Assembly: GCA_000434935.1 (NCBI GenBank)
Contig: FR882169.1
Location: 1-18,840 of the forward strand
Reading direction: 5' to 3'
From: Bacteroides sp. CAG:709
GTDB lineage: Bacteria; Bacteroidota; Bacteroidia; Bacteroidales; UBA932
DNA: 18,840 nucleotides
Every line of letters begins with the position of its first letter. Positions within the stretch are counted from its first letter, which is position 1. A program made the translations under genes and the position numbers. This document shows, piece by piece, positions 1-9,400 of this stretch. Below the pieces are notes generated by a model. The model saw nothing but the letters and a program-made list of their open reading frames with translations. It made no database searches and had not been told where the DNA came from.

Positions 1-81
1 TGCGAGCGAAGGGACTCGAACCCATACGCACTAGGCACCAGATCCTAAGTCTGGCTTGGCTACCAATTACAACACGCTCGC
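1..81 (-). tRNA. tRNA-Leu (anticodon UAG)
   Basis: Read on the minus strand, the sequence folds as a tRNA. A 7-bp acceptor stem GCGAGCG/CGCTCGC is followed by discriminator A at base 1. The D loop contains AATTGGTAG. The anticodon stem is CCAGA/TCTGG around loop CTTAGGA, which gives anticodon TAG and reads the leucine codon CUA. An extended variable arm (TGCCTAGTGCGTA) is typical of the class II tRNAs for Leu and Ser, and the T arm carries GGTTCGAGTCC. Whether CCA is encoded cannot be seen, because the window starts at the discriminator base. Confidence 0.96.
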
Positions 82-168
82 AATTCCCTCCGGAAGGCTC
101 ATAACATGAAGCCCATCGCTGAAATTGGCCTAGTTGGAAGCTGCCGCATTCTGTGTCCGAAAGGACTA

Positions 169-176
169 CAAAGCTA
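169..176 (-). promoter_or_regulatory. -7 promoter box for tRNA-Leu
   Basis: The minus strand reads TAGCTTTG, an exact match to the Bacteroidota -7 consensus TAnnTTTG. Transcription would start around base 160 and give a leader of about 80 nt before the tRNA. No clear -33 TTG lies at the usual 19-bp spacing, so the call rests on the -7 box and its position alone. Confidence 0.45.
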
Positions 177-254
177 ATACATTTTTTTCAATTCCTAAAA
201 TTCCGGCCGATATTTCGAATAATTTGCAGATATTTGCCGACAAAACTAATGATA

Positions 255-1247
255 ATGGCGAACTGGAGAGAGAAACTAGGCGCAGTTCGTGACGCCAACA
301 ACGCGGCGGCATGGACAATAGCGGAATATATAGACGAAACGCCTACGGCGATAACCGCCTCACTGATACACGATGCGGACCCGGACGGAGAACTGCCGGA
401 AGAAACATTGTATGCAGCCTTCATGGCCGGATTCGCAGGAGTGCCGGAGGACGACCGCATCATCCCGGACTATCTCACTGAAGCGGTGCACAGGCTGGAC
501 ATCGCCGATTACATTGACAATCCATATCTGAAAACCATCCGGTTTCCGGACGCGGCGACAAGACATTGGCGATTCACACACTATACATACAAACCATACG
601 AAGCATTCATCTGCAATGACATACGCATGGAACCGGACCTCCGCGAAATCCCGCAGGCAGGCTATTTCAGGGAAAGGTTCCGCTACCCTGCCGTGGAACA
701 GGACGGAAGGGAATGGATGGCAGTCAAGCCCAGCGAAATCGAAACGATGCGAGGCGCCATCGGCATTGCCGAAGGAAAAGTCGTGACCTTCGGCCTTGGA
801 CTCGGCTACTTCGCGTTCATGGCATCATCGAAACAGGACGTGGAATCTGTCGACATCGTGGAACGGGACGAAGAAGTCATTGACCTTTTCAGCAGACATA
901 TCCTGCCGCAATTCCCGGAACGCGACAAAATCAGGATAATCAGAAACGACGCATTCGACTTCATGCACCACGAGATGGAATGCAGCGGCTACGACCACGC
1001 CTTTGTCGACCTGTGGCACGACACCGCGGACGGACTGGAACTGTACCTGAAAGCAAAGAAGGAAGAAAACTACCTGAAAGCCAAAGGAATAGAGACAATG
1101 TTCTCCTACTGGGCCGAAGAATCATTGCTGTCGGCATACCGATGGACCAGATTCGATGAAATCATCGCGGAATGCGGCACCGAAGCGGAAGCCATCGAAA
1201 AATTGTCTGACAAGGCATTGAAAATCAGACTCCAAGGATTGGCCTAA
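255..1247 (+). CDS. Uncharacterised protein with SAM-methyltransferase-like domain
   Basis: About 330 aa from the ATG at 255. ATG 249 adds two residues, and a GTG at 153 would add an AT-rich stretch that looks non-coding. Residues 175-215 resemble the SAM-binding core of class I methyltransferases and spermidine-synthase-like proteins: a strand ending in the glycine motif FGLGLGYFAF (179-188), then a strand with VDIVERDEEVI, where the acidic ED/ER positions could hold the SAM ribose. The motif YDHAFVDLWHDTADG (246-260) sits where strand 4 and the catalytic edge would be. Residues 1-150 form an acidic N-terminal domain I do not recognise. There is no signal peptide or membrane segment. It stands alone on this strand and converges with the pseudouridine synthase gene, 2 nt from its stop. 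The substrate is unknown. The fold is a reasonable guess; the function is not known. Confidence 0.75.
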   Translation: MANWREKLGAVRDANNAAAWTIAEYIDETPTAITASLIHDADPDGELPEETLYAAFMAGFAGVPEDDRIIPDYLTEAVHRLDIADYIDNPYLKTIRFPDAATRHWRFTHYTYKPYEAFICNDIRMEPDLREIPQAGYFRERFRYPAVEQDGREWMAVKPSEIETMRGAIGIAEGKVVTFGLGLGYFAFMASSKQDVESVDIVERDEEVIDLFSRHILPQFPERDKIRIIRNDAFDFMHHEMECSGYDHAFVDLWHDTADGLELYLKAKKEENYLKAKGIETMFSYWAEESLLSAYRWTRFDEIIAECGTEAEAIEKLSDKALKIRLQGLA

Positions 1248-1249
1248 GC

Positions 1250-2359
1250 CTATTCCTCTTCCGAAGGCATATTTCCCGCATAATCACGCCACTTGTTTAT
1301 AAGTGCCTGCATATCAGCAGGAAGCGGAGAATCGAACCTTATGAACTCCCTGGTGCGAGGATGCACGAACCCAAGAGTCTTGGCATGAAGCGCCTGACGC
1401 GGACACAATTCGAAACAATTCCGGATGAACTGCTTGTACTTCGCATAGATGGTCCCCTTACGGATTTCCGACCCGCCATATCTCTCATCATTGAAAAGCG
1501 GATGGCCGATATGGTTCATGTGGACACGGATCTGATGGGTACGGCCTGTCTCCAGACGGCACTCCACCACGGTCACATAACCGAAACGCTCAATCACCCT
1601 GTAATGGGTAACCGCATGCTTGCCCTTGTCCCCCTCCGGATAAACCTTGAAACGCAGACGGTCGTTGGGGTCCCTGCCGATATTGCCGACAATCGTTCCC
1701 TCATCCTCTTTAAGGTTTCCCCAGACCACTGCAACATACTTTCTCTCAATGGTATGGCGAAAAAACTGCCCGGCCAGGTCCAGCTGCGATTCGTCATTCT
1801 TCGCCACCACCAGCAAGCCTGAAGTATCCATGTCAATGCGATGGACCAGCACGCCCATGCGCTCGTCCTTCGCGTCAGGTCCCTGTGTGATTCCAAGATG
1901 ATAGGAAAGGGCATTTATCAATGTTCCTTCGAAATGACCGTGTCCGGGATGCACCACCATGCCGGCAGGCTTGTTCACGACCAGAAGGTCTTCATCTTCA
2001 TATACTATGTCAAGCGGAATGTTCTCCGGGAGCACCTCGAAACCACGCCTCTCGTAAGGCATGACGAAACGTATCACGTCACCTGGACGCACTATCAGAT
2101 TCGCTTTCGCCGGCTTGTCATTGACCTTTACGTAACCGTTCTTTATCGCAAGCTGCACGCGGTGGCGGGACGTGTCCATCAGATGGCACGCCATATACTT
2201 GTCTACACGGAGAGGCGTCTGCCCCTTGTCCACATTGAGCCTGAAATGCTCGAACATCCCCTGCTCATCCTCTTCCGATGCACTTTCCTCCCCTTCTTCG
2301 ACGATAAGCCCATCTGCCGCAGACTCTTCCTCCACGGGAAACATCAATTCCTGCTCCAT
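1250..2359 (-). CDS. rluD: RluA/RluD-family 23S rRNA pseudouridine synthase
   Basis: 369 aa. Converts specific uridines to pseudouridine, in this family usually in the helix 69 loop of 23S rRNA. Residues about 49-98 form an S4 RNA-binding domain (RVDKYMACHL...IKNGYVKVNDKPAK). The catalytic domain follows, with the hallmark HRIDMDTSG at 173-181 and Asp176 as the expected catalytic nucleophile, plus the conserved NKPAGMVVHPG (129-139) and GRTHQIRVHM stretches. Residues 1-35 are an unusually acidic extension (EEESAADG, EEGEESASEEDE) before the S4 domain. The ATG overlaps the stop of the PASTA gene upstream as TAATG, so translation is probably coupled. It is the last gene of a three-gene minus-strand operon. 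Assignment to RluD rather than another RluA-type enzyme rests on the S4 domain and overall size. Confidence 0.9.
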   Translation of the reverse strand: MEQELMFPVEEESAADGLIVEEGEESASEEDEQGMFEHFRLNVDKGQTPLRVDKYMACHLMDTSRHRVQLAIKNGYVKVNDKPAKANLIVRPGDVIRFVMPYERRGFEVLPENIPLDIVYEDEDLLVVNKPAGMVVHPGHGHFEGTLINALSYHLGITQGPDAKDERMGVLVHRIDMDTSGLLVVAKNDESQLDLAGQFFRHTIERKYVAVVWGNLKEDEGTIVGNIGRDPNDRLRFKVYPEGDKGKHAVTHYRVIERFGYVTVVECRLETGRTHQIRVHMNHIGHPLFNDERYGGSEIRKGTIYAKYKQFIRNCFELCPRQALHAKTLGFVHPRTREFIRFDSPLPADMQALINKWRDYAGNMPSEEE

Positions 2360-3132
2360 TACTTTTTGCTGTCTGGTGATGAAAGATACAGAGTGACTTC
2401 AGAACCCATAGTAACAGACATTTCGCCCGCTGACGGAGTCTGTTTATATACTACGGCATCCAAAGAATCACTGTATGTATGGATGCTCTTGTCGAATCTG
2501 AGCCTTGCGACATTGAGGGAATTGTCATGGACGGCATCCACGGCCCTCATGTACTTCATCCCTGTAACATCCGGCACATATGTCTGGTTGTCAGCACCCA
2601 AGCCCACTACCAAGTCAATTTCGGAGCCGCTGTCCACTGCCTTTCCCGGAGCGATTACACGTCCCCTGTACAACTGTTTGAGAACATTGTTCGTCGCCAT
2701 ATCGTCGACATAGCGGAGCCTGCCGAGTACCAAACCCTTGGACATCAGCTCAGCCTTGGCCTGGCGCATTGAAAATCCTACGAGATCCGGCATGGTAACC
2801 CTCTTGGGTACTACCGAATTGATGGTCAGCTTGATCTGCCTGTCGAGCTTCACCCTGCTGCCGGCCTTCGGGAACTGCGCGAAAACAAGGCCGCGTCCCA
2901 TTTTCCTCACATAGACAGAGTCTGTTACAATGATCCTGATGCCTGATTCCGCAGCGATATGCCCGGCATCAGCCACACTCATATTGGCAAAATCAGGAAC
3001 CTCAATTTCCTGTCCGTGATGTGTACCTATCTTGAGAAGGAAATTGCTTGCAAACACCAATGCAAGTACAGCAATGGCAGCTATCAGAAGGTTCTTTACA
3101 AACCAGTTCGAAAAAAATCCTTTAAAATCCAT
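2359..3132 (-). CDS. Membrane-anchored triple PASTA-domain protein
   Basis: 257 aa. A short cytoplasmic N-terminus is followed by one membrane helix at about 13-34 (NLLIAAIAVLALVFASNFLL), then three PASTA repeats at about 42-106, 111-178 and 184-251. Each has the typical V/MPD...G start (EVPDFANMS, TMPDLVGFS, YVPDVTGMK) and ends in a hydrophobic strand. PASTA domains bind peptidoglycan or beta-lactam-like ligands in Ser/Thr kinases and PBPs of Gram-positives, but no kinase or transpeptidase domain is present here. Proteins of this kinase-less form occur in Bacteroidota without an established role; a cell-wall-sensing or septal role is inference. The gene lies 14 nt after the LysE-type gene and overlaps the pseudouridine synthase start by one base. 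Confidence 0.88.
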   Translation of the reverse strand: MDFKGFFSNWFVKNLLIAAIAVLALVFASNFLLKIGTHHGQEIEVPDFANMSVADAGHIAAESGIRIIVTDSVYVRKMGRGLVFAQFPKAGSRVKLDRQIKLTINSVVPKRVTMPDLVGFSMRQAKAELMSKGLVLGRLRYVDDMATNNVLKQLYRGRVIAPGKAVDSGSEIDLVVGLGADNQTYVPDVTGMKYMRAVDAVHDNSLNVARLRFDKSIHTYSDSLDAVVYKQTPSAGEMSVTMGSEVTLYLSSPDSKK

Positions 3133-3146
3133 CTTTGCAGCGTCTA

Positions 3147-3785
3147 TTATGCGTGACCGAATATAACCTCCATAACGCCCTCAGTCAGAAGCGCAATACC
3201 TATTATAGTCACTATTATACCCGTTATCCTGTTGATCCACAATATCGTACCCAACTTGAAATTCCGTCTCATCCGGCTGAAAACCCATGAGAAGAAGAAC
3301 CAGTACAATGCGGAGCCGGCGCTCAATGCCAGAAGTATCGGAGCCACCCTGAAATCATGAGGTTCCAGTTCAATGCCGAAGAACGCAAAAAGAGCAAAAA
3401 TCACAAGTATCGCCCCCGGATTGGAGATTCCCATGATGACTGCCTGGAAAAAGTCCTTCAGCGAATATGACGGCGTGGAATCTTCCTGTTTCATCTTGCG
3501 GAAAGGGTCCTTGAGCGCCAGGCTGCAACCGAGAAGCGTAACGATGATTCCGCCTCCTACCATTATAAGGGTGCTGTAATCTTTCATGAACGCCTCGGCA
3601 ATCGCCAATGCAAATATGGCGATCACGGCAAACAGCGTATCCACGAGACAAGCCCCCAGACCGGCAAGAAAGCCTGATTTATGCCCTTCACTGAGTGATT
3701 TCTGTATAACGAGGATAGCAATCGGCCCCAATGGGACAGATGCACAGATTCCTATTATGAACCCCTTTAGAATATCTAGCAGCAT
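3147..3785 (-). CDS. LysE/RhtB-family amino-acid exporter
   Basis: 212 aa, the usual size of the family. The N-terminus carries the LysE signature of a first helix with SVPLGPIAILVIQKSLSEG (about 15-33), followed by GxxAGLGACLVDT. Five to six hydrophobic segments can be seen, ending near IIVTIIGIALLTEGVMEVIFG. A basic, charged loop (KDPFRKMKQED) lies in the middle, as expected between helices 3 and 4. The likely role is efflux of amino acids or similar small metabolites across the inner membrane; the substrate cannot be told from sequence. The ATG at 3785 is preceded by a -7 promoter box at 3812-3819. This is the first gene of the operon with the PASTA and pseudouridine synthase genes, which have no obvious functional link to export. 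Confidence 0.9.
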   Translation of the reverse strand: MLLDILKGFIIGICASVPLGPIAILVIQKSLSEGHKSGFLAGLGACLVDTLFAVIAIFALAIAEAFMKDYSTLIMVGGGIIVTLLGCSLALKDPFRKMKQEDSTPSYSLKDFFQAVIMGISNPGAILVIFALFAFFGIELEPHDFRVAPILLALSAGSALYWFFFSWVFSRMRRNFKLGTILWINRITGIIVTIIGIALLTEGVMEVIFGHA

Positions 3786-3811
3786 ACTGAATCAATCTAG
3801 CACCAAACATG

Positions 3812-3819
3812 CAAAGATA
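3812..3819 (-). promoter_or_regulatory. -7 promoter box of the LysE/PASTA/rluD operon
   Basis: The minus strand reads TATCTTTG, an exact TAnnTTTG match. The start site would fall near 3806, giving a 5' UTR of about 20 nt. It forms one arm of a perfect 9-bp inverted repeat (3811-3819 with 3833-3841), the other arm being the lnt -7 box. No clear -33 element is seen. Confidence 0.6.
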
Positions 3820-3832
3820 ATAATTAAATTCA

Positions 3833-3840
3833 TATCTTTG
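3833..3840 (+). promoter_or_regulatory. -7 promoter box of lnt
   Basis: TATCTTTG, an exact TAnnTTTG match, with the start site expected near 3847 and a leader of about 36 nt before the lnt ATG. It mirrors the -7 box of the divergent LysE operon, with 13 bp between the two boxes. No convincing -33 TTG at 19-bp spacing. Confidence 0.6.
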
Positions 3841-3882
3841 CCGAATGCTTTCAGTATATAACAATGAAAGCGCATTGAAATC

Positions 3883-5526
3883 ATGAAAAATCAGAAAGTT
3901 CTTCTATCGATACTCGTACTTCTTTTCGTCGTACTGATGTCCGTACCATATCTGGTTCCGCATACAGGAGCATTGGCATTGTTCGGCCTCGTTCCGCTTC
4001 TCTGCATGGAGCGCATCGCAACATTGTCCGGAATGAAACGCGTCTGGATATGGCATTACACCGCATTTCTCCTGTGGAACGCTGTCACGACGTTCTGGGT
4101 ATGCAACGCCACGATCGGCGGCGGAATCTTCGCATGTGTGGCCAATGCCCTTCAGATGTCATTGATATTCGGGACTTTCCGCTGGAGCCGCAGGGTGCTG
4201 AAAGGGTCATTGCCATACATTTTCCTGGCTATGCTGTGGATTGCGTGGGAGAAATATTATCTGACCGTGGCGCAGATTTCCTGGCCGTGGCTGGTACTCG
4301 GAAACGCATTTGCCGGCACCGTCCCGCTCGCCCAATGGTACGAATATCTCGGCACGCTAGGCGGTTCGCTATGGATCTGGGCATGCAATCTGGGGCTGTT
4401 CGGCATAATGGTTTCCCTCTCCGACGGCAGCTGGTACAGGTTCAACGCCAAGGCAAAATCCGCAGCCGCAAGTTCATACGCCATAGTCCTGCTTGCGCCG
4501 GCAATAGTTTCAATGTCAATGTATTACTCTTATAAAGAGGACACCGCGCGCAAACTGGATGTCGCCATAATGCAGCCGAACATTGACCCTTACCATAAAT
4601 TCCAGGCATTGACCCAGGATGAGCAGAACGCGATTCTGCTGGGGCAGATGGAATCGGTTCTGAAGAACCGCAATGCCGGGGATACGAGCATGCTGCTCAT
4701 CCTCGCTCCGGAGACTTTCACCGGCGGCGTAGTGACAAATGATGTGGGCAGAAGCCGCACATATCGCAGGTTCAGAAGCTATCTGTCTGAGCATCAGGAC
4801 GTGAATTTACTGTTCGGCGCATCCTCATACAGTTATTTGTTCTCCGACAATGCACCTTCGGCAACGGCCCGCAACGTGGGCGAGGGCCAATGGGTGGAGT
4901 CGCACAATTCAGCATTGATAATAGACGGCAAGGACAATGCCGGGATTTATCACAAGTCCAAGCTGGTCGTAGGTGTGGAAATGACACCGTACCCGGCATT
5001 TTTCTGCAAGATCGACAATCTGCTTGGCGGCGTGATGGGAAGATGCATCGGCCAGAATGAAGTTTCGCTGCTGCATTGCGTCGCCAGCGACAGCACCGGA
5101 CACATCACCAAAAGTGTTCCGCTCGGATGCGCAATCTGTTATGAATCAGTGTATCCCGAGCATTGCGCCGAATATGTGAGGGCGGGCGCGGAAGCATTGG
5201 TCGTAATCACGAATGACGCCTGGTGGGGAGATACGCCGGGGTACCGCCAGCACTTGAGATATTCGTCGCTGCGTGCCATCGAGACACGAAGAGACATTGC
5301 AAGGAGCGCCAACACTGGAATTTCGGCATTCATAAACCAGCGCGGCGACATCGTCTCACACACGGCATGGTGGAAGCCGGCCGTTCTGACGGGCAGCGTA
5401 AATCTCAATGATTCAGAGACTTTCTTCGTCCGTCAGGGCGACATCATAGGGCGCATGTGCGCATTCTTCTCGATTCTGCTTCTTCTGGGAGTGGTAGTGC
5501 GTGCCAGAATCACGCGCCAAGAATAG
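3883..5526 (+). CDS. lnt: Apolipoprotein N-acyltransferase
   Basis: 547 aa. Adds the third acyl chain to the N-terminal cysteine of lipoproteins in the inner membrane, using phospholipid as donor. The N-terminal part (about 1-215) is a multi-helix membrane domain; residues 225-505 are the periplasmic nitrilase-like domain, and a final helix lies at about 523-540. The nitrilase triad is visible: Glu277 in LILAPETF, Lys358 in GIYHKSKLVVGVE, Cys419 in GCAICYES. Other conserved pieces are MQPNIDP (230-236), TNDAWWGDTPGYRQH and the AIETRRDIARSANTG stretch. The start ATG at 3883 is supported by the -7 box 43 nt upstream. The 3' end overlaps the 3' end of prmA by 17 bp on the opposite strand. The length is within the range of Bacteroidota Lnt. 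Confidence 0.96.
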   Translation: MKNQKVLLSILVLLFVVLMSVPYLVPHTGALALFGLVPLLCMERIATLSGMKRVWIWHYTAFLLWNAVTTFWVCNATIGGGIFACVANALQMSLIFGTFRWSRRVLKGSLPYIFLAMLWIAWEKYYLTVAQISWPWLVLGNAFAGTVPLAQWYEYLGTLGGSLWIWACNLGLFGIMVSLSDGSWYRFNAKAKSAAASSYAIVLLAPAIVSMSMYYSYKEDTARKLDVAIMQPNIDPYHKFQALTQDEQNAILLGQMESVLKNRNAGDTSMLLILAPETFTGGVVTNDVGRSRTYRRFRSYLSEHQDVNLLFGASSYSYLFSDNAPSATARNVGEGQWVESHNSALIIDGKDNAGIYHKSKLVVGVEMTPYPAFFCKIDNLLGGVMGRCIGQNEVSLLHCVASDSTGHITKSVPLGCAICYESVYPEHCAEYVRAGAEALVVITNDAWWGDTPGYRQHLRYSSLRAIETRRDIARSANTGISAFINQRGDIVSHTAWWKPAVLTGSVNLNDSETFFVRQGDIIGRMCAFFSILLLLGVVVRARITRQE

Positions 5527-6391
5527 AAGATATGGAGACCGGGGACGTGCGGCGCAATGTCAGACATGCCCAGCCGTCACGTTCTCTTTCACAAACGAGC
5601 TCCAGGCCATACTTCACGGCTTCCGCCATAATAGCCTCAACGTCAGTCGTATAGAAACCGCTCAACATCAGCAGCCCGCCGGCTTTCAATGAGCCTGCGT
5701 ATGTGCGCAAGTCCATGATGATGATGTTCCTGTGGATATTTGCCAGGAGGACATTGTACTTTCCCATCTGAAGGAGCGAGGCATCCCCGCAATAGGTTTC
5801 GACCTTACGTCCGACGCGGTTCAGACGGGCATTGTCATAGGCAGACTGCGCTGCAACTGCGTCAATGTCAATGCCGTACACCTTGGCAGCTCCCATTTTG
5901 GCTGCAAGGATGGCGAGCAATGCCGTGCCGCAGCCCATGTCCATCACGACATTGTTACTGATAAGGTCGGCATTGTCCAGCATCGACTGCATCATCATGT
6001 AGGTCGTTTCGTGGTGTCCGGTCCCGAACGCCATTTCAGGGCGCAGGCGGATGTTGTAACGGGTAGATGGCGTCGTCTTGTCTTCAGCTTGCTTTATCGT
6101 CACCTTACCGTCGACGACTATCGGCTGGAAAGTGCTCTCCCACTGCATGTTCCAGTTGTGGAACGGCACAGGGAGTGCTTCGAAAGATGTCTTGAACGGC
6201 AATCCGGAGAGCACGGCTTTCAGGGCCTGCCTGTCGAATTGCGGTTTCTGGATATAACATTTAACCACGTTGTCTTCCGTCAAGAAAGAGTCATACGGCA
6301 AGTCGGAGACCATCGCCTCCAAAATTTCCGCGTTCTCGTCCGTAAAGGGATCAATCGTTACCCTCACTTCTATATAATCGCTGCTGTCCAT
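5510..6391 (-). CDS. prmA: Ribosomal protein L11 methyltransferase
   Basis: 293 aa from ATG 6391. An upstream extension to 6580 would overlap the preceding gene and has no family similarity. The enzyme methylates ribosomal protein uL11 using SAM. The N-terminal substrate-binding part spans about 1-85 (starting DYIEVRVTIDP). The linker and catalytic domain carry the PrmA hallmark RPEMAFGTGHHETT (117-130), the SAM motif DMGCGTALLAILAAKMGA (151-168), the acidic GIDIDA at the end of strand 2, and LLANIHRNI (215-223), where the family has its N-I/L active-site motif. It follows the AsmA-like gene after 22 nt and is probably co-transcribed with it. Its last 17 bp overlap the end of lnt, transcribed from the other side. 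Confidence 0.95.
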   Translation of the reverse strand: MDSSDYIEVRVTIDPFTDENAEILEAMVSDLPYDSFLTEDNVVKCYIQKPQFDRQALKAVLSGLPFKTSFEALPVPFHNWNMQWESTFQPIVVDGKVTIKQAEDKTTPSTRYNIRLRPEMAFGTGHHETTYMMMQSMLDNADLISNNVVMDMGCGTALLAILAAKMGAAKVYGIDIDAVAAQSAYDNARLNRVGRKVETYCGDASLLQMGKYNVLLANIHRNIIIMDLRTYAGSLKAGGLLMLSGFYTTDVEAIMAEAVKYGLELVCERERDGWACLTLRRTSPVSISSILGA

Positions 6392-6413
6392 CGGCTCAAA
6401 ATATAATGTGTGA

Positions 6414-9400
6414 CTATTCCTTTGTTTCTTCGTTGACGAGGGCTTCGCCTCGCTTGGCGGCATTGCGGGCTTGGCGCTTGCGTTGTTTCTCGGCCTGACG
6501 CTCCTCGCGGGAGGTACGGTTCTGCTTGCGATTGTCAATGTACTGCTGCATCTTGGAACCGGTTTCCTCCTCAGTCTCAACCACTTCCGGAATCACTGCC
6601 AGCGAATCCATACGTGCGTTCAACATTGAATCCACAGGCGTATCATACGAAATCTGGAGAGAATCCAGCATCTTCATCTTGCCGCTGTCGAGCGAATCCA
6701 GCTTGACATCCGGGTCGTAGCCCATGGACTTCTTGTTCGCTTCTATGGTATTCTTCATCGACTCGTTCTGACGCACCGCCAGATCCACACCCTTGGTAAA
6801 GATATTGTGTATCGAGCTGACAAGATTCATCTGCAAGGTATCTATCTGGGCAGTAAATACAGGGACATTGGTACTCTTGTATTTGGCCTTCCCTATCCTG
6901 TACTTCCAATCGTCGAAACTACCGAAAATATTGATGCCGAACCTGAACGGAATCGGCGATTTCAGCACGGAAACATGGTATTTGAAGGTCTGGTCGAAAT
7001 TCTGCATACCGCTCATTGCCAATGTATAACGGTCGATTTTCAGCACAAACGGGAAAATCTCCAGCTTGTTGTCGCTGATCAGTCCGCTCACGGACATGTC
7101 CGCCAACTTGCCGCTCTTCTTGTTCTTGAACATCAGCATCCGCGCCAATTTCTTGAATTCAGGACTTTCCTCCAGCACCACATTACGTCCACTTATCTTC
7201 ATGATGCCGCTCATGGAAGGAGTGATGAAATTCATATTGGTATCCAATGAACTGGTCGCCGCCATCTCACAATCAAGCATTCCCTTGAATGAAGTCAGCA
7301 TCGGCATGATGGTATCCACTGCCGGGAAGAGCTGCACTACCTTATCAGCAGTAATATCGGTCAGATTCAAGTCAAATCCAGCCTTGATATCCTTTTTGGT
7401 CTTGGTCGAATAGAAGCCTTCGAAGAAGATGTCACCCATATTCGAGGTGGCCAAGGTATTGGTCAGCTGAATGCATCGCTCCTTCATGGTCATATCCGAA
7501 GCCAGCCAGGTAATCTTCAGGTCCGAATAGTCTACCTCATTGGCTTCCAGAGAGATATCGGCAATCAGATTTGCCGGGACGACTACCAGCGCGTATGTGC
7601 TGTCCTGTGCCGCCGCTTCATGCGAAGCCGACAATGCGGACAGATACTCGGCATCATCCATGGAAGAATTGTTGGACACGGCTTCCGGGATATACTTCAC
7701 TCCGGCACTGTAAGCCGTCAGCAATTCATTGGCATCAATCTTCTGCGACGTCAGCTTCAAATCCAGTTTCAACGGCCCGTACCCCAGCAATGCACGTCTC
7801 ACCCCGCTGAGGACTCCCCTCGCCGACAGGTCGGAATTACCAGGTTTCAATGTAAAGTTCTCCAGTTTCACGACATCTGTATTAAAGGTGCCCTGCACAT
7901 TTTCAATGACATTCCTGACAGGGAAATATGGAGTGATGACCATGCCGCTGTGTATATCCAGACCGCCTCTCATATCCCATTCTTTCAGATATTTGGCCAG
8001 TGTCTCATTCAGTTTCAGGTCCAGATCTTTCTTCCGGAAATCCTTCTCTGCAATGAAATCCGGAACCGGACGTCCCGCCATCTTGGCACGGATCATCTTC
8101 CTGAACAATGAATCACGCGGCGTTCCAGGATAGACTCTCAGCAATGAATCCAGCAGCATATTGCGTTTCTGGTTTCTTTCGAAGGCGGTCATACGTGCAG
8201 AGGCATTGAAATTCGCATCGCGGAAACCATAGCGGTTCACGCCTTCACGTGCGAATACACGGGAATTGGTGCTCGAAATGGACAATCTCGGCTCCAGCGT
8301 TTTTCCCCTGACGGCATGTGAGAAATTGAAAATATTTTGCGAGCCTATAACACCGGCGAAGAGGGAATCCGAGCCGTTGAACAGCAGCTTCCCGACGGAA
8401 AGCATTGCCATCAGCGGGTGCTTTTCGCCCTTATGTTCGCCGGAATTTATCTGCGCGGCATTCTGAACCTCGGCATTGACTCCGGAAACGCTCACCTTGA
8501 TATCCTTCCCGTATGTCGCGAACAAAGAGTCCACCTTGGCCGTAAGCGCCAGTATCTCAGTACCTTTCGGAATATTGCCGTCAATCTTGTTCCTGATGGT
8601 CTTGATGCCTATTTCAGGACCGCCTATCCAGGTGTCCAATGTATCCGCCTGTGATTTGAACACCACATTGCGGCTCCGCACATATCCGTCCAGCTTGGCC
8701 TTATAGAAATTGTACGGATTCATCTGGGACATTCGGATCTTGCCGGTGAGAATGGCATCCAGTTCTCCGGACACGCTATAACCGCAAGTGTCAGGCAGGA
8801 AAGCCATCATCTCGTCCAATGAAGCATAGGCTATGCCTTCCACATTCACGAGCGGGTCGTCACCTGCGGCATCGGACACCGTTCCGGTCACGTCCAGATC
8901 AAGGCCTCCGAAACTCATCGACATATTGTCAATGCTGACGTCCAGGCGTCCTGCATTGTCCGTCATCGCATTGATATCCAATGACATGCTTCCATCAGGA
9001 ATACCGGGATATTTCACATTGGCCTTAGGCATGACCAGTTCGGCAATCAACTGCGGAAGCGATTCCCGGGCCGGATTATAGTAGCCGTCACACAATGCAG
9101 TAAGCGTTATTTTCGCATCGGTGTCCAAATCCGTGGCTTCCGGGAAGAAATTCTTTCCGAAATACTGGATCAGGTCTTCCACACGGCATTCATTGATGGA
9201 AATTTCTGATTTGATATAGGTGCTGTCAGCATAAAATGTAGCGCGCCCGTTTCCGGTCATTGAAATGGCGGCCACATCCGCCTCGAAGTCATGCAGAGTC
9301 ACGTCCGGAACCTTTCCTCCAGCGATGCTTGCATGGCCTTTCAATCCGAGCGGCAGCATCACTCTGCCATAATCGCTCATACCGAGAAAGGCCTTGGCCC

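Noticed and set aside
83..160. A second, degenerate tRNA beside tRNA-Leu
   Set aside because: Short stems such as GGCT/AGCC are visible, but no acceptor stem, T loop or full cloverleaf can be built.
153..254. Upstream GTG start for the methyltransferase-like gene
   Set aside because: The added stretch is AT-rich, overlaps the likely tRNA promoter and encodes a composition unlike the rest of the protein. ATG 255 (or 249) is preferred.
6392..6580. N-terminal extension of prmA to 6580
   Set aside because: It overlaps the end of the AsmA-like gene in another frame and has no PrmA similarity. The family N-terminus starts at ATG 6391.
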